A stretch of DNA of 64,000 nt from Treponema sp. (GTDB lineage Bacteria; Spirochaetota; Spirochaetia; Treponematales; Breznakiellaceae). Location: positions 1 to 64,000 of the forward strand of contig JAIROG010000104.1 of assembly GCA_031257675.1 (NCBI GenBank). The letters run 5' to 3'. Positions 46,106 to 54,468 of this stretch are shown here, piece by piece. The position numbers were made by a program, and so were the translations under genes. Under the pieces are notes generated by a model. The model was not told the DNA's origin, made no database searches, and saw only the letters and a list, made by a program, of their open reading frames with translations. Every line of letters begins with the position of its first letter. Position 1 is the first letter of the stretch.

Positions 46106-47962
46106 TCATTGATTAAATAAAATTTCTCCTTCCGGCATCTTGACGGATGAAAAAACCATGCGCACTGTTTCATTTGGTTCAAGGTCCGAGCGTATGAGCG
46201 TCTGCGTTTCTATGCCTAAATCGGGGATTAATACGACCGATTTGTCACCTTTCTTTTCCACCATCACCCCTTCCCAGACTGACTTTTTTTTATCAAACAA
46301 ATACGCCGCGGTCCAATGGGCGCGGGAAGCCCGTTCCGCGTGAACCACGGCAAGCGCGGACGCCTCTGCCGCCGCGAGCCTGATCAGAACTTTTTCTTCG
46401 GAAAGCGGCTTCTCTCCCCGTAAAAACAGACGAATTTGTTGGTGCGCCAGAAGATCCGTGTAGCGCCGCAACGGACTGGTAACCTGCGTATACACGGCGA
46501 GCCCAAGCCCGAAATGATCCGCGGGCTTTGTGGAAAGGACGCGGGGGCTCATACAGCGGCGGAGTTGATAGGAGCCGGCAAGACCCGGCAGCGGGTTGTT
46601 CGGAAGCTCGCTCATGTCTTGTCTCACAAAAGGGAAGGGAATCTTGCGTTGCAGGGCCCACCGCGCCGCAGATTCTCCTGCGATCAGCATACATTCCCGC
46701 ACCATAGACGCTGCGTGCGAATATTTGACCGGTTCTATGGAGATGTTCTTTTCGCAAACCGAGATATGCACCTCTGGAAGGTCTATGGAGACCGCGCCTG
46801 CCTGCCGCCTCCGCTTGAAGTTGGCTTCCGCAAAGGCAAACAAAGGCGCAAATTCAGGCGATGAGGACTTCCTATCGGCTTCTTCGTAGGTCAGGCGGAC
46901 GACTTTCACCCATGAAGGAAAAATTTCGGTCTCAGCGACAGAAAAGTCGCTGTTCAGCGTCATTTTGAAAGTGAGCGCGGATGAAATTGCAGATTCGCGG
47001 GAACCCGCGCCATCTCCATTGCGATACCCCAGGGCAAAAAGAGAAACGCCTTCCTCGCAGATCATGCGGCTTGCGCCTTCCGGAAGGTATAGAGTGGCGC
47101 CACGGGCGCGCGCCTCCCTGTCCGCGGGACTGTCCGGCATAATTGACGCGGCGGGATCCGCGATATGTACAAAGAGGGCGTTTCCCTCTATGGCTATGGC
47201 ATCGTCTGGATCCGTTGACCATGCGTTGTCAATGGCGAAACTTGAGATGCGGGTGAGATCAACGCGCTCTTCATCAGGAGGCGGGGAAACCGGCGTCTTT
47301 GCGGAGGCGGGAGAGCAGCCGCGCCGCTGGGGATGCGGGTTTATGAACATGGTCCACGCCCCTGAAGCAAGGAGGAGTTTATGGGCTTCTTCTGGAGTTT
47401 CCGGCTTGCCCATATCTTTTAAGGTGCGGCTCTTGTTGGTTTGCCCAAAGGCAAGGGCTTCAACATCTTGCAGGAATTTCTTGTCGTCAGGGAACACGAG
47501 GGTTTTTGTTCTGAAACGTTCAAGAAACGCATCCCGTTCAATCTGCCCCTTTTGCCTTTCGCCGCGCTTTTTTTCCTCCGCCTCAACTTCCGCGGGCGTA
47601 CGTGTTTTGATCTCCGCGGCATTTCCTGAGAAATAAACGCCGTCAAGCAACTCGGTGTACAGGGCGAAGGCGGTTTTAGGCGTATATTCGCCGTATATGA
47701 GTTCCGCCAGTTCATTGAACGCGGTCTTTTCTCCTTCCAGAAGCTCCCATGCGCCGCGCACGTCGCCTTTCGGCAATTCAGCGAGATCGGACAGCGCGCA
47801 GGGGCCCGGATGGATGAGTTCTATGTCTTTTTCGCGCACTTTGAGTTTCTCCCCGCCCGCAATGGCCACGCTTATTTTTTCAGCGACTTCCGTCGCTACG
47901 GCAGGTTTGTTTTTGTAGATGACGAGGCTTTTTTCTTTTATGGACGCCGGAATCATGGGCAT
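46106..47962 (-). CDS. RNB-family 3'-5' exoribonuclease (RNase II/R-like)
   Basis: 618 residues. The RNB domain has SSFAIDNAWSTDPDDAIAIEG, with the metal-binding Asp cluster, then VHIADPA, and later SHAASMVRECMLIAGESAARWA and TSPLRRYTDLLAHQQI. The N-terminal region is a shortened cold-shock-like/helical part, and the C-terminal S1 domain is present but degenerate. It lacks the basic tail of RNase R, so it is between the two classes, as in other spirochaetes. It degrades single-stranded mRNA. It starts seven bases after the stop of tex. Confidence 0.88.
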   Translation of the reverse strand: MPMIPASIKEKSLVIYKNKPAVATEVAEKISVAIAGGEKLKVREKDIELIHPGPCALSDLAELPKGDVRGAWELLEGEKTAFNELAELIYGEYTPKTAFALYTELLDGVYFSGNAAEIKTRTPAEVEAEEKKRGERQKGQIERDAFLERFRTKTLVFPDDKKFLQDVEALAFGQTNKSRTLKDMGKPETPEEAHKLLLASGAWTMFINPHPQRRGCSPASAKTPVSPPPDEERVDLTRISSFAIDNAWSTDPDDAIAIEGNALFVHIADPAASIMPDSPADREARARGATLYLPEGASRMICEEGVSLFALGYRNGDGAGSRESAISSALTFKMTLNSDFSVAETEIFPSWVKVVRLTYEEADRKSSSPEFAPLFAFAEANFKRRRQAGAVSIDLPEVHISVCEKNISIEPVKYSHAASMVRECMLIAGESAARWALQRKIPFPFVRQDMSELPNNPLPGLAGSYQLRRCMSPRVLSTKPADHFGLGLAVYTQVTSPLRRYTDLLAHQQIRLFLRGEKPLSEEKVLIRLAAAEASALAVVHAERASRAHWTAAYLFDKKKSVWEGVMVEKKGDKSVVLIPDLGIETQTLIRSDLEPNETVRMVFSSVKMPEGEILFNQ

Positions 47963-47969
47963 TGGACGC

Positions 47970-50357
47970 TTACTTTACGCGTTTTTTTTCCATCTTCTTG
48001 AACGCTTCGGCAAACGGGCTGTACATGGAACCGTCGTCATTCGGATCGAAACGGGGAGAGCGCGGCTGCCCGGATTTTGCGGGCGCCCCGGCGGCGTCAG
48101 CTTTTTTCACCGCAACGACCCGCTTTTTGCCGCTTACGGCGTCATTGGCGGAAGTTGCGGCTCTCTCAGGATCGCGCTTCGGCGCGGCTCGTCCTTGAGC
48201 GGATTGTGCGTTGCGGCGGGAAAGGCTGATGCGCCGCCTATCCACGTCCAACTCAATGATGCGGAACTCGTATACCTCGCCGACTTTCACCGCGTCCATT
48301 GGATCCTGGACAAAATGGTCGCTCAACTCGGAAATATGGACGAGCGCGGTCTCCTTTACGCCCACATCGACAAACGCCCCGAAATCAACCACATTTTTGA
48401 TTTTGCCGGTGACCATCATGCCTTCGTTGAGATCTTCAAACACAACCACGCCTTTGCGCATAATGGGTTTGGGATACCCTTCACGCGGATCGCGGCCGGG
48501 CTTTTTAAGTTCATCAACAATATCGCCGATGGTGGCGTCTCCAACGCCGAATTGCTCTTTCAACGACTGCGCTGTTTCCGAACTGACGCCGCCGGTCGCG
48601 GTGATGGTTTCCCGAATTGCGCGGGCAATGGCGTAGTTTTCAGGATGAACCCACGTATTGTCAAGCGGATCCGCGCTCTCCGGTATCTTGAGGAAGCCGG
48701 CGCATTGTTCAAACGTTTTCGGACCCATGCCCTGAATGGCGTTCAGTTCATCGCGGCTTGCGATCTTGCCCTTTTCATCGCGGTATTTTACGATTCTCTT
48801 GGCAAGACTTGAGTTTATGCCAGACACATACTTGAGGAGGGAGACGCTTGCGGTGTTCAGGTTGACGCCTACATTGTTCACCACACTGGAAACCACCTCG
48901 TCAAGGGTGTCCGAAAGCTTTTTCTGATTGACATCGTGCTGGTACAGTCCGACTCCAATAGACTTCGGGTCGATCTTCACGAGTTCGGCGAGCGGATCCT
49001 GCAAGCGCCTGCCTATGGACACGGCGCCCCGAATAGTCAGATCGAGGTCTGGAAATTCCTCGCGGGCAATGTCACTCGCCGAATATACGGAAGCGCCGTC
49101 CTCGTCGACCACCGTGTACAGTACGTCAAGGTTATTCTCAGAAATAACCTGCGCCACCAACTCCTGCGCCTCTTTGGCGCCGGTTCCGCCTCCCACCGCT
49201 ACAAGCTGAATATGGTAATCCTTTAGATTTTTCAGGATCGACTCCTTCGCCTTATCGGTCTGGTTGTTCATAAACGTAAAGTAATGAAGGAATTTGCCGG
49301 TGTCGTCAAGACACGCGCATTTTGTGCCGGTGCGGATGCCCGGATCAACGCCCAGTACGCGGGCGCCTTTGATGGGCTGCTGCATGAGCAAGTTCTTGAG
49401 GTTCGCGCTGAACACGGAAATGCCATGTCTATCCGCCGCGTCCCCCTGATCGCCCCGGATTTCCCGAATCACGGCTGGAGACAGGAGCCGTTTAAGCCCG
49501 TCCTCTATGGATGTTTTATGGTAGTCGTTGTGAATGGCGTACTTTTTTTGCAACATTTCAACTGCGGCGTTTTCGTCAACATCAATTTGCGTTTCAAGCG
49601 CCTTTTCCCGCTCCCCCCGGTTTATCGCCAAAATCCGATGGGGCTTTATCCGGGACAGTTTCTCGGTGTAATCCCAGTACATTTGATACGTGGAAGTCTT
49701 TTTCGCATCCTCGTCTCCTACGCCTTTCACGGAGATCACGCCGTCCTCGCTGTAGAACTCCTTGACCAAGGCACGGTTTTCCGGGTCTTGAGACACCCGT
49801 TCCGCGATAATGTCCATAGCGCCCTGCAAGGCGTCATCAACAGACGCAACGCTGAGTTCGGGATGTTCGGCGGCGTCTTCCCGCACAAATTCCGCAGCCT
49901 TGGCGACAAGCGGCTCGGTCTCAAGCTCAAGCATCGCATCCGCAAGGGGTTCAAGCCCTTTCTCAACCGCCGCCATGCCGCGAGTCTTCTTTTTCTTCTT
50001 GTAAGGCGCGTATATGTCTTCCAATTCCGCAAGCGTCGCGGCTTTGGCAATGTTGCCGTAGAGGGGTTCGGTGAGTTTCCCCTGTTCAAAAATGAGCCGG
50101 ATGATCTCAATGCGCCGCTCTTCAAGGTTCTTGCCCGAACGGTACCCATGCTCTATGTCCCGCACCTGCACCTCGTCAAGGGCGCCGTGCTTTTCTTTGC
50201 GGTAACGGGCGATAAACGGTACGGTCGACCCTTCGTTCAAAAGCTCTACAACGGCTATGACCTGCCCCTGATTAATCGCAAGGGACTCGGCTATGCGCTT
50301 CATCAGCGCGTTTTCATCAATTTCTAGATTAGCAATAAATTCTTGATGTGTCTCCAT
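47970..50357 (-). CDS. tex: Tex-family RNA-binding transcription accessory protein
   Basis: 795 residues with the full Tex layout. The helical N-terminus has STVPFIARYRKEKHGALDEVQVRDIE, the YqgF nuclease-like domain has VLGVDPGIRTGTKCA, helix-hairpin-helix motifs read VNLNTASVSLLKYVSGI and ELNAIQGMGPKTFEQ, and an S1 domain has GMMVTGKIKNVVDFGAFVDVG. The C-terminal ~70 residues are basic and disordered. Tex influences transcription and translation of stress and toxin genes in other bacteria, but its exact function is unclear. It heads a possible tex-rnb-cheA-cheW-cheX transcript. Confidence 0.95.
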   Translation of the reverse strand: METHQEFIANLEIDENALMKRIAESLAINQGQVIAVVELLNEGSTVPFIARYRKEKHGALDEVQVRDIEHGYRSGKNLEERRIEIIRLIFEQGKLTEPLYGNIAKAATLAELEDIYAPYKKKKKTRGMAAVEKGLEPLADAMLELETEPLVAKAAEFVREDAAEHPELSVASVDDALQGAMDIIAERVSQDPENRALVKEFYSEDGVISVKGVGDEDAKKTSTYQMYWDYTEKLSRIKPHRILAINRGEREKALETQIDVDENAAVEMLQKKYAIHNDYHKTSIEDGLKRLLSPAVIREIRGDQGDAADRHGISVFSANLKNLLMQQPIKGARVLGVDPGIRTGTKCACLDDTGKFLHYFTFMNNQTDKAKESILKNLKDYHIQLVAVGGGTGAKEAQELVAQVISENNLDVLYTVVDEDGASVYSASDIAREEFPDLDLTIRGAVSIGRRLQDPLAELVKIDPKSIGVGLYQHDVNQKKLSDTLDEVVSSVVNNVGVNLNTASVSLLKYVSGINSSLAKRIVKYRDEKGKIASRDELNAIQGMGPKTFEQCAGFLKIPESADPLDNTWVHPENYAIARAIRETITATGGVSSETAQSLKEQFGVGDATIGDIVDELKKPGRDPREGYPKPIMRKGVVVFEDLNEGMMVTGKIKNVVDFGAFVDVGVKETALVHISELSDHFVQDPMDAVKVGEVYEFRIIELDVDRRRISLSRRNAQSAQGRAAPKRDPERAATSANDAVSGKKRVVAVKKADAAGAPAKSGQPRSPRFDPNDDGSMYSPFAEAFKKMEKKRVK

Positions 50358-50384
50358 ACAAACCTCAATGTGAAAGTTGGGATA

Positions 50385-50413
50385 ATCATAGCGTTTTTTG
50401 ACGGTTTAGGCAA
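50385..50413 (-). promoter_or_regulatory. tex promoter
   Basis: TTGCCT at 50413-50408, a 17-bp spacer and TATGAT at 50390-50385. It gives a leader of about 20 nt before the tex ATG. Confidence 0.6.
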
Positions 50414-50442
50414 GGGACGGAAGCAATAAGAATGAAAGCGAC

Positions 50443-50525
50443 GCTCCCGCAGGAGCAGGCGGGGCGCGCCGCGCTAGCGGCATGAGCCTGTAGGCAAACA
50501 GGTTTTTAAAATCGAGGCGCCCCCG
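50443..50525. repeat. Hairpin cluster left of the chemoreceptor pseudogene
   Basis: GCTCC (50443-50447) pairs with 50452-50456 around CGCA. GCCGC (50468-50472) pairs with 50477-50481 around GCTA. CCTGT (50487-50491) pairs with 50498-50502. CGGGGCGC at 50460-50467 can also pair with 50517-50525 with one bulge, enclosing the rest. Confidence 0.6.
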
Positions 50526-50651
50526 CTATACACGGTCAAAGAACCATCTCCAAAAATCCCTTTCATATTCTTGCGGATAACGGTTATTGAGACGGAACCC
50601 TTCCCGTAAAGAAAGCGCCGTCCCCTTGGGGCTAAAGGCTTTGCCTTTCAT
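50526..50651 (-). CDS. Possible 41-residue small protein
   Basis: An ATG at 50649-50651 follows GAAGGAGCAGTA, a strong ribosome-binding site. The frame encodes 41 residues rich in Arg and aromatic residues, ending RDFWRWFFDRV. It lies just after the chemoreceptor relic and ends inside a hairpin cluster. I recognise no family. It may be a true small gene or the start of a disrupted one. Confidence 0.35.
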   Translation of the reverse strand: MKGKAFSPKGTALSLREGFRLNNRYPQEYERDFWRWFFDRV

Positions 50652-50669
50652 TACTGCTCCTTCTATAGA

Positions 50670-51532
50670 CTATTGGTGTGCGTCGCGGGTTTTCAACCCT
50701 ATGTCCATGCCTTTGACCACTAAAGGAAGCGGTGATATTCTGACCAGCGCGGAGATATGCTCGTTGCTGGCGTTAAATCCCGCGGAAAGGCCGGAGGCTT
50801 CGGCAGTTCCGTAATCCGGAACTGTGCCGGAAAAGTCTCCCTGCGCAATCACTTCGGAGTAGGCGGAAGACGGCAAGACCGCCGCCCTATAGCGTTCAAG
50901 CCCCAACTCGCTAAAGAAGTTTTTTTGCATTACCGCGCTTTCATCAGGGTTGGTAATGAACGCTCCTTCGCCGGAGATCAAGGTCGATCCGCTATGAAGA
51001 TATTGGCAGAGACGACGCTTCCCAAAAAGTCTGCGGTAATTTCTAGTGAAACAATCCCTATATTTTGGCCATTCACATCAAACATGGTCTTTGACATAGC
51101 CAGCGCCAAGTTCCCCGTGTCAGGGTCCACATACGGCTCGGTGCAGGCGACTGCTCCTTGAGCCTGCTTTGCCAAAATAAATCATGACCTCGCGGTATTG
51201 TCCCGGTCGGAAGGAGGAATCCATTCAAGGTGGATCGCCGCATAGCCTCCCGGTTCAGCCCGGCGGATGTTGCTGGTGTAATACAAAAAAGATATATCCG
51301 GCAGTATCGCGGCGGTCTGTTTGAGGTAGGGGCGCATAACAGCGTCTGTTGAAGCGCCGTCATGCAAGAGAAAAGCGACTCCCTCAGCGGTTGCATGCAA
51401 GAGTTCCGTATACTGATTCAGCATACCGGTAACACTATCGCGGATATGAAAGGCATTTTCTTTAGTCGTCCTTTCAATCCCGGCATAAGAAACGCTACGA
51501 TGGTAAGATGAAACGATTCTGATTCGCGGCAT
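50670..51532 (-). pseudogene. Methyl-accepting chemotaxis protein, dCache sensor-domain relic
   Basis: The minus strand retains a dCache periplasmic sensor: YLKQTAAILPDISFLYYTS, then WIPPSDRDNTARS, FILAKQAQGAVACTEPYVDPDTGNLALAMSKTMFD and GQNIGIVSLEITADFLG. In the NTARxWF motif the Trp codon is a TGA stop (51182-51184), in frame on both sides. Near 50981 a frameshift moves the sequence to another frame (GEGAFITNPDESAVMQKNFF). The N-terminal membrane helix and the whole HAMP and signalling regions are gone. Hairpin clusters lie on both sides, and no functional receptor can be made. Confidence 0.8.
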
Positions 51533-51556
51533 TATGAGCCATAGAGTCTCCTTAAG

Positions 51557-51606
51557 AAAGGTTTTACTGTACAGCAAAACCTTTTTACAAGCGCCCGCCT
51601 GCGGGC
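51557..51606. repeat. 28-bp near-perfect palindrome and hairpin
   Basis: 51557-51584 is symmetrical over its whole length, with AAAGGTTTT arms and a CTGTACAG centre. Only one pair (51566/51575) is not Watson-Crick. Directly after it, GCCCGC at 51593-51598 pairs with 51601-51606. It lies just upstream of the chemoreceptor relic. The ~270 bp from 51607 to the acyP gene hold nothing I can assign. Confidence 0.7.
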
Positions 51607-51877
51607 TTCTAAGTTCCCGGCTGCTATCAAAAGAGGCGCGCGACTCATGTTTACAGGAAGACATGGGTTTTGCGCATCAGCCGGGCGTGGTTGCTGACCG
51701 CGCCTTTCATCCCGCCGCGCCGTAAAGCGCTGAATAGCCCTCGTCCAAGTCATCCAATACAGACAGTTGTCCATACTTTTCTTATGAAGAGCATGGACAA
51801 TCACAACGGTTTCAGGCGGTTTAGGCAAGGGGCGAAAATACATTCTCAGCAAAAATCCGGCGCTTGGCTTCGGGCGT

Positions 51878-52159
51878 TCAATAAAACTTGATAAAAAATT
51901 CTTTATACGCGCCGGTGGGGTTTTGGGGAGTCGCGGCGACGCCATCGACTCTGGCGTATGGAGGACCGCGCCGCAGCCATTTCAAAAATGCGCTCTGCTT
52001 TTTTTCATCGCCTTCCGACCAGACTTCGACATCGCCATCGCCGGTGTTTCTAACCCAGCCCGACAGTCCAAGCGTACGGGCCGCGTCTTGACATGCGTAT
52101 CGAAACCCAACGCCCTGCACCCGTCCGGTAACACGCGCAAAAAAAGCGGTTTCAGCCAT
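51878..52159 (-). CDS. acyP: Acylphosphatase
   Basis: 93 residues, normal length. The signature RVTGRVQGVGFRYACQ contains the catalytic Arg, and GWVRNTGDGDVEVWSEG contains the catalytic Asn. It hydrolyses carboxyl-phosphate bonds such as acetyl- or carbamoyl-phosphate. The start ATG (52157-52159) overlaps recX by eight bases and is preceded by GAGGAAGAG. The longer frame would overlap recX far more. Confidence 0.95.
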   Translation of the reverse strand: MAETAFFARVTGRVQGVGFRYACQDAARTLGLSGWVRNTGDGDVEVWSEGDEKKQSAFLKWLRRGPPYARVDGVAATPQNPTGAYKEFFIKFY

Positions 52160-52781
52160 GCTCTTCCTCTTCAAGGGTCTGGACAACCTCTGCGGAAAAC
52201 CCTTCATATTTCAGCCTTTGCCGCCTTGTACAAAGAGACTCAGCGTCAATTCGATTCTTTGCGGCGAACTTTTTCAATAACGCAAGCTCCGTTTCAAAAT
52301 CAAGCGCGGCTTTCAGGGCTTTTTGGGCTGTCCTGCACGGGATTCCTTTCGCGCAAAGTTTTGCCAGCAGTTTGCTGGGGCTGTCGGCCTTTAGAGAAAG
52401 CCGCGATTGCATCCACAGTCCAGCATACCGTTCATCATTGACGGCTTCTATGTTTGAAAGATGATCGACGACTGTTTTTACACAGGAAGATGCGTGTCCA
52501 CGCGCTCTCAATTTATGTTCAAGACCCACGCATGTTTGCTCGGCGTTGGCGATGAGGGAGAGGGCGGCGCGTTCAGCCCGCAAGCAGGCGCATGAAAATC
52601 GCAGTTCCGCATCTTTGTCTTCGGATATTTCAAATGGCGTTACTGCCGCCGGCGCCGCGCAGGATATAAAATCTTCTTTTAAATAAATGGTTTTTATAGA
52701 GAAAAGCCTGCCGTCCGATAGAGCGATACGGTAGACTTTTGGAGCATTTTCCGCTTTTATTGAGGTAATTTCCACGCTCAT
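52152..52781 (-). CDS. recX: RecX, RecA regulatory protein
   Basis: About 209 residues. RecX three-helix repeats are visible: LRAERAALSLIANAEQTCVGLEHKLRARGH, VKTVVDHLSNIEAVNDERYAGLWMQSRL, KADSPSKLLAKLCAKGIP and LEEEEHG-terminal helices. RecX binds and limits RecA filaments. The N-terminal ~60 residues form a small extra beta-rich part (VYRIALSDGRLFSIKTIYL), common in RecX of spirochaetes. I choose the ATG at 52779-52781. The longer frame from 52961 overlaps rpsI. It follows the ribosomal genes after ~120 bases and precedes acyP. Confidence 0.85.
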   Translation of the reverse strand: MSVEITSIKAENAPKVYRIALSDGRLFSIKTIYLKEDFISCAAPAAVTPFEISEDKDAELRFSCACLRAERAALSLIANAEQTCVGLEHKLRARGHASSCVKTVVDHLSNIEAVNDERYAGLWMQSRLSLKADSPSKLLAKLCAKGIPCRTAQKALKAALDFETELALLKKFAAKNRIDAESLCTRRQRLKYEGFSAEVVQTLEEEEHG

Positions 52782-52899
52782 CACGTTAGGTAAGATAAAT
52801 GAACCGCCACGCTTTTCTGAGCCGCTCTTCTGATCCCGCCAAGCGCCCGCTTGCAATCTACACTGAGCGGGCGCGGAGCGGGCGCATAGCGGCGGCAGG

Positions 52900-53289
52900 T
52901 TAACGCTTGGAAAACTGAAATCTACGCCGGGCGCCGCGCTGACCGTATTTTTTGCGTTCAACCATACGAGAATCGCGGGTCAAGTACCCGTTGGCGCGGA
53001 GGCTGGCGTAATTCGCCAGATCGATCTGGCACAACGCGCGGGCAAGCCCATGCCTGCATGCGCCCGCCTGTCCGTGAATGCCGCCCCCATACACATTGAT
53101 GAGAATGTCAAATTTGTTCTCGCTGGCGGTTGCCATAAGGGGTTGACGCACCATTATGGCGTGTTCGCCCTGTTGGAAATACTGGACAAGCCCTTTGCCG
53201 TTTATCGTGATTTTACCATTGCCGTCTTTTATGTAGACGCGCGCAACCGAAGTTTTCCTTCTGCCAGTTCCAATGCCAAGATTTTCCAT
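52900..53289 (-). CDS. rpsI: Ribosomal protein S9 (uS9)
   Basis: 129 residues. It starts MENLGIGTGRRKTSVARVYI and ends with the conserved basic tail RKKYGQRGARRRFQFSKR, which reaches the P-site tRNA in the small subunit. The second Met (53287-53289) is preferred because it follows GAGGTGA. It follows rplM directly, the usual bacterial pair. Confidence 0.97.
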   Translation of the reverse strand: MENLGIGTGRRKTSVARVYIKDGNGKITINGKGLVQYFQQGEHAIMVRQPLMATASENKFDILINVYGGGIHGQAGACRHGLARALCQIDLANYASLRANGYLTRDSRMVERKKYGQRGARRRFQFSKR

Positions 53290-53300
53290 CAATTCACCTC

Positions 53301-53729
53301 TTATAATTCGATCTTTTCGGGATTTTGGGCCGCATGGGGGTGATCGGGACCCGCGTAGACCTTTACGTTGCTCAGGAGCTTGCGTCCAAGTGGGCCTTTG
53401 GGCAACATGCCCTTTACCGCCAACTCAAGGGGGCTTGCCGGATGTTTGCTGATGAGTCGCTCAAAGGTTTCAGACTTAAGACCGCCCGCATAACCAGTGT
53501 GCCGGTAGTATATCTTGTTCTGAGCCTTGCGTCCGGTAACCGCCACTTTATCCGCGTTTACAATCACTACAAAGTCGCCGCATTCTTGATGGGGCGCAAA
53601 TATGGGTTTTTCCTTGCCCCGTACAATAGCCGCCGCTTTTACGGCGACTCTGCCGAGAGGCTTGCCTTCGGCGTCAATAACAAACCATTTCCGCTCAATT
53701 TGAGCCGGTTTCACAAATAGCGTTCTCAT
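53301..53729 (-). CDS. rplM: Ribosomal protein L13 (uL13)
   Basis: 142 residues. It has RKWFVIDAEGKPLGRVAVKAAAIVRGK, then GDFVVIVNADKVAVTGRKAQNKIYYRHTGYAGG and KGMLPKGPLGRKLLSNVKVYAGPDHPHAAQNPE, which are fully diagnostic. It is an early-assembly protein of the large subunit. It heads the rplM-rpsI operon, perhaps continuing to recX and acyP. AAAGG lies before the start codon. Confidence 0.97.
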   Translation of the reverse strand: MRTLFVKPAQIERKWFVIDAEGKPLGRVAVKAAAIVRGKEKPIFAPHQECGDFVVIVNADKVAVTGRKAQNKIYYRHTGYAGGLKSETFERLISKHPASPLELAVKGMLPKGPLGRKLLSNVKVYAGPDHPHAAQNPEKIEL

Positions 53730-53766
53730 ACCATAACCTTTTAGTTAAAATCAAAAATAGATATAT

Positions 53767-53796
53767 AGTCTACAATAACGCCGCAATCTTTGTCAA
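53767..53796 (-). promoter_or_regulatory. rplM promoter
   Basis: TTGACA at 53796-53791, an 18-bp spacer and TAGACT at 53772-53767. It gives a leader of about 30 nt before rplM. Confidence 0.6.
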
Positions 53797-53950
53797 GAGG
53801 CATATTGAGAGGGCGTATCGTTCAACCGTTATTCCCGTCTGTTTTTAGTTCGCGCACATGCGCAAATATCGTCTAGAGAATAGTACGCGGGAAGCGGCGC
53901 TGTTTTCCACCCGCCGCGAACCAAAGGATCGGGCTTCTCATTTCATCAAT

Positions 53951-54433
53951 TCACCTTTTTTTCACGGCTTTCACTTTTCTCCTGGCGCCGCCTTTTGATC
54001 TGTCATTCGATCTGTCAAAAGAACCGCTCTTACCGTCATCCCACGGGGCGCCGGTTTTTTTTTCTTCCCTTTTGACTTTTTTCACAACAAGGCGTTTCTT
54101 GGGAAAAGACCCGCCGTCGCCATAGCTGTCGCCGCGGACATCCCTCCAGGGCTCGCCGCGCGCATCGCCATACACCGCGCCGCGAGCCGCGCGTTTTTTT
54201 TCACGGCCGGCTTTATCCATGACCTTCAAGGCTTCTTCAAAACCGCCCAAAAACTGCGTAAGATCATCGGCGAAAAGCACCACAGACTGCCGTTCAAAAC
54301 CGCCTTCGTCTCTGTTTTTACTCTCGACAATGTTAAGGTAAATATCGCCCAGCCTATTCTCTTTTACATTGAAAAAATACGTCCTGTTCTGCAACTGGAC
54401 CCGCGTTGAAAAAATCTCGCCTCGTAAACCCAT
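53951..54433 (-). CDS. Pur-alpha-like nucleic-acid-binding protein
   Basis: About 160 residues. The first ~70 residues form a PUR domain: MGLRGEIFSTRVQLQNRTYFFNVKENRLGDIYLNIVESK and VVLFADDLTQFLGGFEEAL. PUR repeats bind single-stranded nucleic acids, and the borrelial homologue regulates gene expression. The remaining ~90 residues are Lys/Arg/Asp-rich and likely disordered (KKRLVVKKVKREEKK, GGARRKVKAVKKR). The start ATG (54431-54433) follows GAGGAGA. The upstream in-frame start overlaps the neighbouring gene's region. It lies 35 bases behind the phosphohexomutase gene. Confidence 0.8.
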   Translation of the reverse strand: MGLRGEIFSTRVQLQNRTYFFNVKENRLGDIYLNIVESKNRDEGGFERQSVVLFADDLTQFLGGFEEALKVMDKAGREKKRAARGAVYGDARGEPWRDVRGDSYGDGGSFPKKRLVVKKVKREEKKTGAPWDDGKSGSFDRSNDRSKGGARRKVKAVKKR

Positions 54434-54468
54434 ACATTCTCCTCGCGCATCCACCCGGACGCGCATAC

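Noticed and set aside
51182..51184. TGA read as Trp (recoded genetic code)
   Set aside because: TGA serves as an ordinary stop in intact genes here, for example cheX and the GT4 gene at 15053. The receptor also has a frameshift, so a pseudogene explains it better.
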